Below, one piece after another: positions 1-5,047 of a stretch of 5,957 bases of DNA (position 1 is its first letter; the number at the start of each line of letters is the position of its first letter). The position numbers and the translations under genes were made by a program. The notes below the pieces were generated by a model. The model saw only the letters and a list, made by a program, of their open reading frames with translations. It searched no databases and was not told the DNA's origin. Origin of the DNA: Bdellovibrionales bacterium (GTDB lineage Bacteria > Bdellovibrionota > UBA2428); NCBI GenBank assembly GCA_018266335.1, contig JAFEAR010000029.1:1-5957 (forward strand). Reading direction: 5' to 3'.

Positions 1-94
1 CAAGAACCCACTCCCATTTCAGCTCGACATCGAGTTCTCTCCTACCAATATGTTTGTCGTTTACTGCACTGAGAAGTACGTCCCTCTAAACTAG
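1..94 (+). CDS. 3' end of an unidentified protein gene (partial)
   Basis: Reading from base 2, one frame stays open to a TAG at 92-94 and gives a protein-like tail that includes LPFQLDIEFSP, NMFVVYC and a final KYVPLN. The mix of charged, aromatic and hydrophobic residues looks like a real folded C-terminus. A second frame is open to 89 but gives a low-complexity Ser/Leu/Thr string, so I prefer this one. An intrinsic terminator follows about 40 bases after the stop, in the right orientation, which supports a plus-strand gene ending here. The rest of the gene lies to the left of the window. I do not recognise the family and assign no function. Confidence 0.5.
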   Translation, partial: KNPLPFQLDIEFSPTNMFVVYCTEKYVPLN

Positions 95-132
95 CTTTTA
101 GCTTCCGGTCATAAACCCAATCCATGTTGACG

Positions 133-168
133 GCCCCGTTCTTAGTTGAACGGGGCTTTCAATTTTTT
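133..168 (+). terminator. Rho-independent terminator of the left-edge gene
   Basis: A perfect 9-bp stem (GCCCCGTTC at 133-141, GAACGGGGC at 148-156) with a six-base loop is followed by TTTCAATTTTTT (157-168). The T-rich side is on the plus strand only, so it ends transcription coming from the gene that stops at 94. On the minus strand no U-tract follows the stem, so it is not a good terminator for the facing operon. Confidence 0.85.
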
Positions 169-241
169 GGAAGTTTGGCGATTCTCAGCAAGGCAGATTC
201 ACCTGGTCACTGTGGACGAGAGAAGGCATTTTGTAAAATCG

Positions 242-1096
242 TCATGCTTCGTTTTTACTGCCCTCAATTTTAATGACAACGTCCTCCATCGTGTAATGGA
301 CGAACTGCTTCCCCAGCTCGGTTAGCTCATACTGTTTCTCATCATCGAAGGCCGATGTATAGGTAGAGCTTCCCGGACCCCTAACCGCCTTTTTGGGAGC
401 TGCCGCCTTCACAAAGGCTCCGTGGGCATTTACTTCCCTGTGCTGACGAATGATGTGCCCGACACTCAAATCGTGGACAATGATTTTGAAGAGATCGGCC
501 TCCGCTGAATTTTCGGCCACTCTTTGACCGTGAATTTGATTCCAAATTTGTGCCCTTGAGATGCCGTCGTGATTGTAGATTGCTCTGACAACTTTGAAGT
601 GCAACTCACTGTATCGATCGATCCATTCGATAAAGAGACGAAGCACATCGTCGGAAGTGATGCCGGGGGAGGCCGCGTTGACCAAAAGGTTCCGAATCAA
701 AATCCGTTTGTCTTCACTCTCAGCTGCGGACCAATCGCGGAAACACTTTTTCAGAATTTTTAGATACTCAGGGCTTTCGATGCGGTTTTGAATTTTTTCG
801 TCGTTGTGATCGAGGCGCATCATGACTTCGGCGAGGGTTTGACCAATTTCCTTGATCTCATCCTCCTGCAGCCTAAGCCATGTTTTGAGAATTCGTTGAA
901 ATCGCTCGTTCTCCCGCTCAGACCAGGCGCCACTAGCGCCTCCGATGACTCCACCCACATAAGGAATTGCGCCGCTCAAAACTGCGAGTGCAAATCGCGC
1001 AAGCTTTGGTCCGTTGCCACTCGATAGAGCGTCTTCGAGCTCCTTTTTTACTTCTTCCTTATCCGGCCGATTGTCTTGCGATTCGGATTCAGACAT
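242..1096 (-). CDS. Accessory protein with glycine-rich hydrophobic segment and C-terminal winged helix
   Basis: This 284-residue protein has an acidic, charged N-terminus (1-30). A hydrophobic glycine-rich stretch follows at about 34-58 (ALAVLSGAIPYVGGVIGG, ending GAW), then a long charged helical region (60-130) and a helical block at 130-165. Residues about 166-270 have a winged-helix pattern, with two helices, a strand-like IIRQHRE and a closing YELTELGKQF typical of the wing. There is no signal peptide, and the hydrophobic segment is glycine-zipper-like, so membrane insertion or oligomerisation is possible. The arrangement reminds me of Abi-alpha/DUF4393-type proteins linked to abortive infection, but I cannot confirm membership. 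The ATG at 1096 directly abuts the TAA of the upstream gene, and GGAAGA lies about seven bases before it, so translation is probably coupled. I see no terminator between the stop and the window's left terminator. The function is unknown. Confidence 0.85.
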   Translation of the reverse strand: MSESESQDNRPDKEEVKKELEDALSSGNGPKLARFALAVLSGAIPYVGGVIGGASGAWSERENERFQRILKTWLRLQEDEIKEIGQTLAEVMMRLDHNDEKIQNRIESPEYLKILKKCFRDWSAAESEDKRILIRNLLVNAASPGITSDDVLRLFIEWIDRYSELHFKVVRAIYNHDGISRAQIWNQIHGQRVAENSAEADLFKIIVHDLSVGHIIRQHREVNAHGAFVKAAAPKKAVRGPGSSTYTSAFDDEKQYELTELGKQFVHYTMEDVVIKIEGSKNEA

Positions 1097-1300
1097 TTAT
1101 TTCTTCCGATTGTAGGGACTTTGATTGGTGGGCTTTAACGAAATTCCTTCTTCAGAGGCTCGATTTCTTACGGCATCTTCGGTTCGCCCGAGCTTGAGCC
1201 CGATGACTCTCGTGGGGGTGTTCTTCTTCGCAAGTTCAGCGATTTGCTTCACCTCGGCGGGTTTCCATGCTTTGCCACTGTTTCGGTTATATTTCGCCAC
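1097..1300 (-). CDS. Small Myb/SANT-like helix-turn-helix DNA-binding protein
   Basis: This basic 67-residue protein begins with GTG (1300-1298). The start is fixed by a near-perfect AAAGGAGG five bases upstream. Residues 10-25 (KAWKPAEVKQIAELAKKN) form a first helix with Trp12 in the core. Residues 28-40 (TPTRVIGLKLGRT) form a second helix ending in the turn common to Myb/SANT and GcrA-like folds. Residues 41-52 form a third, recognition-like helix. The tail (KPTNQSPY plus basic residues) is flexible. Proteins of this look are common as stand-alone genes in proteobacteria, and their function is generally not established. It is the first gene of a two-gene operon with the 284-residue protein, so it may regulate that operon or work with it. 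This is inference from position. Confidence 0.85.
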   Translation of the reverse strand: MAKYNRNSGKAWKPAEVKQIAELAKKNTPTRVIGLKLGRTEDAVRNRASEEGISLKPTNQSPYNRKK

Positions 1301-1305
1301 GTTGC

Positions 1306-1313
1306 CCTCCTTT
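1306..1313 (-). promoter_or_regulatory. Strong Shine-Dalgarno site deciding a GTG start
   Basis: On the minus strand this reads AAAGGAGG, five bases before the GTG at 1300. It is the best ribosome-binding site on the minus strand of the window and justifies a non-ATG start for the small DNA-binding protein. Confidence 0.8.
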
Positions 1314-1331
1314 GGCTGTTGTGTGATCCAT

Positions 1332-1361
1332 GTAAGATGGGATGGCCCGACAGGAAGTCAA
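1332..1361 (-). promoter_or_regulatory. Candidate sigma70-type promoter of the two-gene operon
   Basis: On the minus strand TTGACT (1361-1356) is followed after 18 bases by TCTTAC (1337-1332), or after 17 by ATCTTA. The -35 match is good (five of six) but the -10 is poor (three of six). It is placed sensibly, about 20 bases before the Shine-Dalgarno site. Confidence 0.35.
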
Positions 1362-1638
1362 GCCAACAGACTGCGCTCATCATTATCGATCTGACCGCCC
1401 GTAGCCTCAACGCCCCAAGAGCATAGGATAGTCGCTCCTCAAGGCCGCGCGCCTGGCCCCTGCGGGGCCGTCACGGCCCTTGCCGCTTCTGATTTTTAAG
1501 GGGCGTCGGGCTCCGTGGAGTCCGTATCGCGAGCTTTGGCGGCCATTGCCTTCGGCTCCTGCTCGAAATCTTGCGAGAGCAGGAAGCCTCGGAATGGTCC
1601 GAGCACCAAAAGCTCCCACGCTACGGAGACCAATCATC

Positions 1639-2106
1639 ATGTCAAAGATCGAAAGCCTCAAAGTTCGTTTGAAAAAGCTCGCCATTCAGCGCAGCCAGCC
1701 GTTCTGTTACTCCGACTACATCGAGTGCCCGTCGGGACGCTGCCCGAAGTGCGGCTCCGACGATTTGATGCGATCCATGCGCGGCGTCGGCGTTGAATGG
1801 GGAACCGATTGGATCGTCGAGCACTTGCTTGAAACCGAATTCAGTCCTGTTGATCTCGAAAAAGCGTTCGAGGAGTCCGTCACCGAGATTTATCCCGAAT
1901 CCGTCCAAGTCGGCTGGATGAACTTCGATACTGTGACGACCATGAAAGAGCACGATCCCGTAAGCTGGCGCATGGCCCGCGATGAGTGGGCCGACGCGGA
2001 AGAATCCGAAGGCCGTCTCTTCAGCCTCGATGGGAGCACCTACTACTGGACTCACGAAATCGAGAGCCTTCTCGATCAAGCCGAAAGTGAGCCATCTGCC
2101 GCATAA
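1639..2106 (+). CDS. Plasmid/ICE-type four-cysteine hypothetical protein
   Basis: This is a 155-residue acidic protein. The start is the ATG at 1639, ten bases after GGAG (1625-1628), and the sequence there (MSKIESLKVRLKKLA) is a natural amphipathic N-terminus. Cysteines at 23, 30, 35 and 38 (FCY, ECP and CPKC) could form a zinc-ribbon-like knuckle, although the spacing between the first two is short. Six tryptophans (54, 58, 93, 110, 117, 137) and motifs such as VEWGTDW, VGWMNFDT and STYYWTH suggest a compact conserved fold. I recall similar proteins being encoded on conjugative plasmids and integrative elements, often near antirestriction-type genes, but I have not verified this. Its role is unknown. 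It ends just before a strong shared terminator and faces the large secreted-protein gene. Confidence 0.85.
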   Translation: MSKIESLKVRLKKLAIQRSQPFCYSDYIECPSGRCPKCGSDDLMRSMRGVGVEWGTDWIVEHLLETEFSPVDLEKAFEESVTEIYPESVQVGWMNFDTVTTMKEHDPVSWRMARDEWADAEESEGRLFSLDGSTYYWTHEIESLLDQAESEPSAA

Positions 2107-2109
2107 ACT

Positions 2110-2144
2110 AAAGCGGCTTCGGAGTTTCCTCCGAAGCCGCTTTT
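2110..2144. terminator. Bidirectional intrinsic terminator between convergent genes
   Basis: A perfect 15-bp stem (AAAGCGGCTTCGGAG at 2110-2124, its complement at 2129-2143) encloses a TTTC loop. The plus strand continues TTTT and the minus strand continues CTTTAGTTTA, so both sides are usable, the plus side better. It lies 3 bases after the stop of the plus gene and about 78 bases past the stop of the convergent minus gene, so it likely serves both. Confidence 0.88.
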
Positions 2145-2221
2145 ACTATCGCGTTTTTACGACTAACTGCGTCCCGTCAGGGATTTGTCTTCGAGATCCT
2201 GACAGCAATTGTTACATCTCA

Positions 2222-3337
2222 TCAAGGCCCGTGCGCAGCAACGGGCTTGGGAGCATTACTCGTAGAGTTGTTGCCCAGTATGCCGTTGCTGCCGACGCCC
2301 CACGAATAAATATGTCCGTTGCTCACCGCGTGAACTGAAGTGTATCCAGTGGGAGTTGAATCTCGCGATGCAAGAGCTGTAACCCCTGTAAGCGCGTTTC
2401 CGTCGGGGCCAATCACGCTCACCGGGGTTGTTCTCTGCACTCCGGTACCATCCCCGGGAATCGAAAAGCCGTCAGCATTGTAGCCCCAGCATTTCAGATC
2501 CCCCGTTGAAAGAACAGCACAGGTTCCGACATGCGCAGACTCCACGAGTACCGCCGTCGTAATTCCCGATACCTGCACAGGAGTATAAGCGGCCGTGGTT
2601 GTTCCGTTACCCAATTCGCCATACGCGTTTGTGCCCCAACACCAAAGAGTTCCGTCCGATTTTACAGCGCAGGTGTGGCAGTAGCCTGCGTAGCATTTTG
2701 AAGCAGAAATTTTGGTAATGTTTGAAACACCTATTACATTCACGGGAGTGGTTCTTGTCGTCGTCGTTCCATCTCCGAGATTTCCGTTACTTTGGTTATA
2801 GCCCCAGCAGCGAGCGCTTCCATCGCCTAGCGCCGCACAATGATATGAGTTTCCTCCCGTCACCCATACGGCAGTCGTGATGCCGCTCACTTGAACGGGA
2901 GTATTGTGTGCGGTTGTCGTCCCATCGCCCAGTTGCCCCCAAGCATTGTTTCCCCAGCACCAAATGGTTCCGTCCGTCTTGGTCGCACACGCGCTATCGT
3001 ATCCGGCAGATATCTTCGTAGCCGACGTGAGGCCATTGACTTGTGCGGGCACACCCGTTGATGTGTTACTGTTATTTCCAAGCTGTCCGCTGGCATTATA
3101 ACCCCAACACCAAACCGTACCGTTCGTTTTGAGCGCACATACAAACTCGGTTCCGCCAGCCACTTCGCTCGCTCCAGAAAAAGGTGCACCATCTGAACCA
3201 CGCGGAACCACGGGAACAGAGCTCGCCGTCGTACTTCCATTGCCAAGTTGCCCGTAGTTATTTAGTCCCCAGCAGCGAAGTTGTCCGTTTGAAACTACTC
3301 CACAGGCAAAGTCATAACCCGCTCCAACCTTTGTGAA
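2222..3337 (-). other. Seven RCC1-type repeats (beta-propeller domain)
   Basis: The seven CWG/SWG cores lie near residues 457, 512, 562, 612, 668, 718 and 780. Blades 1-6 each hold a Cys about nine to twelve residues before the CWG Cys (for example SAC to WCWG in blade 3). Blade 7 has VHAVS and YSWG, so both Cys are lost together. Blade 5 has an extra Cys pair (SKCYAGYC). Joint loss argues that the two Cys of a blade are bonded. Confidence 0.8.
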
Positions 3338-4642
3338 TGCTTCGTTTCCGGGCAAGGCAACACAAATCTTATTTCCGCTAACATCAAAGCCCTGAAGGTA
3401 TTCACCGGTATTGCATTGCTGATTTATGGCAACCTTTCCGGCAAATTGCGTTTGCACGCTGGCCGTGACTCCGCTCAAGTATCCAAGCTCCGTGTCAGTC
3501 ACCGAACTCGAGCTCAGGTTTTTTGACCCATCCGTTACGAGTGCTCGGCTTGCGGTGAGTCCTGTACCATTGATTGTGGCAGCCTGCACTGTTCCGGTAG
3601 ATGTAATGTTTGCTCCGACTTGCAGGGCTCCGCTCATGGAGTCCCCTGCTTTCGCTACGAGTGCAGCACTCGTAGCCTTAGCGTTAAGCTGCGTTTGTAC
3701 GTTCGCGGTCAAGCCGTTGAGACTCGCACCGAGGTTTGCCGTAACTCCACTCAAGTAACCAAACTCCGTGTCGGTCACAGATGACGCAGACGACGCAAGA
3801 TTTTTTGATGAATCAAAAAGAGCAAAACGCGAAGCCGTCGCACCTGTGGAATTAAGAGTCGCCGCCGTGACTGTACCGGTTGACGTAACGTTCGCCCCGA
3901 CTTGCAATGCGCCCGACATCGAGTCGCCCGCTTTGTCGACTTTGTTTGCAGACGAACCACCTGCCGCAAGCGTGTTGATCTGCGACTGCACGTTGGCCGT
4001 AACTCCAGCCAAGCGATTGAACTCCGCAGTCGTTGCGGTCACGCCCTTGAGAGCATCAGCACTTGCAGCATTGAGCGCGAACGCTGTACCTTTTGCGCGA
4101 ATGCGCGGGAGGACAATGGTCGGGGTGTCCATGGTCCCGTTCGCAGCGCCGGAATCGACCTCAATCTGAAAGTAAATCGCTTGGCTTGCAGTGCGTTCTC
4201 CAAACCTGTCGACCAAACTGGGCGATCCGGCTGCTGCGTCCAAGTTGATTGTGAAGCGCCCTGAACTAACAGACGTGTTGTACACGGAACTTGTCCAAAG
4301 CAGCGTTCCGCCACTCGCGGCATCGTAGGCCTTGATTTGAATATCTTGGCTTGCTGTTATCGGTGACCCGGTGCTGTCGAACACGGAGCCATCGACGCGA
4401 ATCACTTGCGGAGTCGCCTGGGCGACAGAGGGCAGTAGTCCAAGCAACAAGAACGCAAAAGAAAGAAACTCGATAAAAAGTCGTGCCTTTAGTAAGGGCG
4501 GGCTAGTTTTACTGCTGCCGAGCTGCCGAGCTGCCGAGCTGCCGAGCTGCCGAGCTGCCGAGCTGCCGAGCTGCCGAGCTGCCGAGCTGCCGAGCTGCCG
4601 AGCTGCCGAGCTGCGCAGATAATACCGCGATGGACGAAGCAC
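2222..4642 (-). CDS. Secreted RCC1-propeller protein with tail-fibre-like modules; probably phase-variable
   Basis: The product is 806 residues as read. Its only canonical in-frame start is the GTG at 4642-4640, because an in-frame TAA lies at 4657-4655. Residues about 10-43 are the octapeptide SSAARQLG repeated, encoded by an 8-bp tandem repeat. A Sec signal sequence follows: basic residues 52-54, a hydrophobic core at about 55-70, and SVAQA with likely cleavage after Ala76. Residues 77-185 look like a beta-sandwich. Residues 186-403 carry fibre-like repeats, with two long copies at about 237-300 and 331-391 (KAGDSMSGALQVGAN to GYLSGV) and a partial copy at about 201-216. Residues 404-430 hold a Cys410/Cys427 module. 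Residues 436-806 hold seven RCC1-like repeats, each with (C/S)WG and usually GQLG(N/D)G, enough for a seven-blade propeller. Six blades carry a paired Cys, probably disulphides, which fits an exported protein. A role in surface binding is inference only; eukaryotic RCC1 GEF activity should not be assumed. Confidence 0.85.
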   Translation of the reverse strand: MLRPSRYYLRSSAARQLGSSAARQLGSSAARQLGSSAARQLGSSKTSPPLLKARLFIEFLSFAFLLLGLLPSVAQATPQVIRVDGSVFDSTGSPITASQDIQIKAYDAASGGTLLWTSSVYNTSVSSGRFTINLDAAAGSPSLVDRFGERTASQAIYFQIEVDSGAANGTMDTPTIVLPRIRAKGTAFALNAASADALKGVTATTAEFNRLAGVTANVQSQINTLAAGGSSANKVDKAGDSMSGALQVGANVTSTGTVTAATLNSTGATASRFALFDSSKNLASSASSVTDTEFGYLSGVTANLGASLNGLTANVQTQLNAKATSAALVAKAGDSMSGALQVGANITSTGTVQAATINGTGLTASRALVTDGSKNLSSSSVTDTELGYLSGVTASVQTQFAGKVAINQQCNTGEYLQGFDVSGNKICVALPGNEAFTKVGAGYDFACGVVSNGQLRCWGLNNYGQLGNGSTTASSVPVVPRGSDGAPFSGASEVAGGTEFVCALKTNGTVWCWGYNASGQLGNNSNTSTGVPAQVNGLTSATKISAGYDSACATKTDGTIWCWGNNAWGQLGDGTTTAHNTPVQVSGITTAVWVTGGNSYHCAALGDGSARCWGYNQSNGNLGDGTTTTRTTPVNVIGVSNITKISASKCYAGYCHTCAVKSDGTLWCWGTNAYGELGNGTTTAAYTPVQVSGITTAVLVESAHVGTCAVLSTGDLKCWGYNADGFSIPGDGTGVQRTTPVSVIGPDGNALTGVTALASRDSTPTGYTSVHAVSNGHIYSWGVGSNGILGNNSTSNAPKPVAAHGP
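3470..3934 (-). repeat. Two fibre-like protein repeats within the large gene
   Basis: Residues 237-300 and 331-391 are related copies, each running from KAGDSMSGALQVGAN through STGTV, a TASR(F)AL step and SSKNL or DGSKNL to a GYLSGV end. The DNA is similar but not identical. Such units resemble trimeric phage-tail or collagen-like stalk segments, so the region may form an extended oligomeric stalk under the propeller. That structure is inference. Confidence 0.65.
4415..4492 (-). other. Sec signal peptide segment, lying after the repeat tract
   Basis: Residues 51-76 of the 806-residue protein have the n-h-c form of a Sec signal: Lys52 and Arg54, a hydrophobic stretch FLSFAFLLLGLL, then PSVAQA with a consensus A-x-A end. 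There is no ATG, GTG or TTG between the repeat tract and the hydrophobic core. The two TTG codons at residues 65-66 are too late to leave a working signal. So in this copy the signal can be made only by translating through the repeats. Confidence 0.75.
4515..4614. repeat. 12.5-copy octanucleotide tandem repeat (putative contingency tract)
   Basis: Twelve perfect units of CTGCCGAG on the plus strand (4515-4610) are followed by a partial CTGC (4611-4614). On the coding (minus) strand the unit reads CTCGGCAG. It lies inside the 5' end of the 806-residue gene, between the start codon and the signal peptide. Since 8 leaves remainder 2 on division by 3, one-unit slippage moves the downstream gene out of frame. 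Perfect identity of all units suggests recent expansion or active slippage. The copy count could also be affected by assembly. Confidence 0.95.
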
Positions 4643-4678
4643 ATATATAAAAGCTTATCGTCGGCAAGCGCCTGAAAG

Positions 4679-4708
4679 ATTAAGAAAAAGTGAACGCGAC
4701 AACGTCAA
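4679..4708 (-). promoter_or_regulatory. Candidate sigma70-type promoter of the large secreted-protein gene
   Basis: On the minus strand TTGACG (4708-4703) is followed after 18 bases by CTTAAT (4684-4679). Matches are five of six and four of six. The predicted start of transcription near 4672 leaves a leader of about 28 bases before the ATGTG start region. No clear Shine-Dalgarno is seen in that leader, so initiation may be weak. Confidence 0.45.
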
Positions 4709-5010
4709 GCAGCGGCAAGCTATCAAACGGTCAAAACTCCAGACGTTTCTGCCTTTATGTTAATTTTGTGAGAATTCGGCCTTTGCGACATCGCCGATTG
4801 CGAACCATCGTTCGCCAGGAAACTCTTTCCCCACAACCCCTTCCTTCCCGGCAGACCGATGACCGCGAGCGTAGACCCTCGTCGGCCCCCTGAGGGTCAG
4901 CTCGGATAAAACCGCATCCCACGGAATTTGTTTAAAAGTTCAACACGACATTAGGCTGCGCTCAACGCAATGAAATTGTTGAGCTTCTCCCCCAAGCAAA
5001 ACTATTTAAG

Positions 5011-5038
5011 TTGAGTCGAATAATGCGCTGCATAAAAT
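5011..5038 (+). promoter_or_regulatory. Candidate promoter giving a nearly leaderless YcaO-like mRNA
   Basis: TTGAGT (5011-5016) and TAAAAT (5033-5038) are 16 bases apart, with four and five matches to consensus. Transcription would start near 5045, only a few bases before the ATG at 5048, and no Shine-Dalgarno site is present. An alternative pair is TTGAGC (4979-4984) with TATTTA (5003-5008), spacing 18, which would leave a leader of about 35 bases. Confidence 0.35.
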
Positions 5039-5047
5039 GCGCGCCTG

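Larger units (their letters stand above)
1301..1638. other. Divergent intergenic region with a hairpin-rich GC leader
   Basis: These 338 bases separate the minus-strand operon from the divergent plus-strand gene at 1639. The left part (1301-1361) carries the operon's ribosome site and candidate promoter. The part from about 1440 to 1603 is GC-rich and holds several hairpins: GGCCCC/GGGGCC (1455-1460 with 1464-1469), TCCTGCTC/GAGCAGGA (1557-1564 with 1577-1584) and CTCGGA/TCCGAG (1588-1593 with 1598-1603). No convincing gene is seen here. The reading frame of the 1639 gene is open back to 1480, but that extension is translated hairpin sequence (Arg/Pro/Ala-rich) and has no protein character. 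No clear plus-strand promoter was found. Confidence 0.6.
4643..5047. other. Divergent intergenic region, 405 bases
   Basis: This region separates the large minus-strand gene from the plus-strand YcaO-like gene. It holds the candidate minus promoter (4679-4708). It also has an inverted repeat GACCCTC/GAGGGTC (4874-4880 with 4892-4898, loop 11) that lacks a T-run and so is not a terminator but could be a binding site. The candidate plus promoter sits just before 5048. A frame open from 4690 to 4893 gives an Arg/Ser/Pro-rich string without coding character. I see no RNA gene. Confidence 0.6.

Noticed and set aside
1480..1638. Upstream extension of the 155-residue protein's reading frame
   Set aside because: The extension translates hairpin-rich GC sequence into an Arg/Pro/Ala string with no domain character. 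The ATG at 1639 has a GGAG site and a natural N-terminus.
1407..2079. Minus-strand open frames across the leader and the 155-residue gene (1407-1685 and 1642-2079)
   Set aside because: Both lie opposite the better-supported plus gene or its leader, have no ribosome site that I can see, and read as shadow sequence.
2176..2203. Imperfect inverted repeat GTCAGGGAT/ATCCTGAC after the large gene
   Set aside because: It has a bulge and no T-run on either strand, so it is not a terminator. The perfect 15-bp stem at 2110-2144 fills that role.
4515..4614. Possible CRISPR array
   Set aside because: The unit is 8 bp with no spacers, so it is a simple tandem repeat.
4371..4622. Plus-strand open frame through the 8-bp repeat
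   Set aside because: It is open because the repeat has no stop codons in any frame. It overlaps the signal-peptide region of the minus gene and has no independent support.
4690..4893. Plus-strand frame in the divergent intergenic region
   Set aside because: It begins with GTG, is Arg/Ser/Pro-rich, has no recognisable ribosome site and overlaps the candidate minus promoter.
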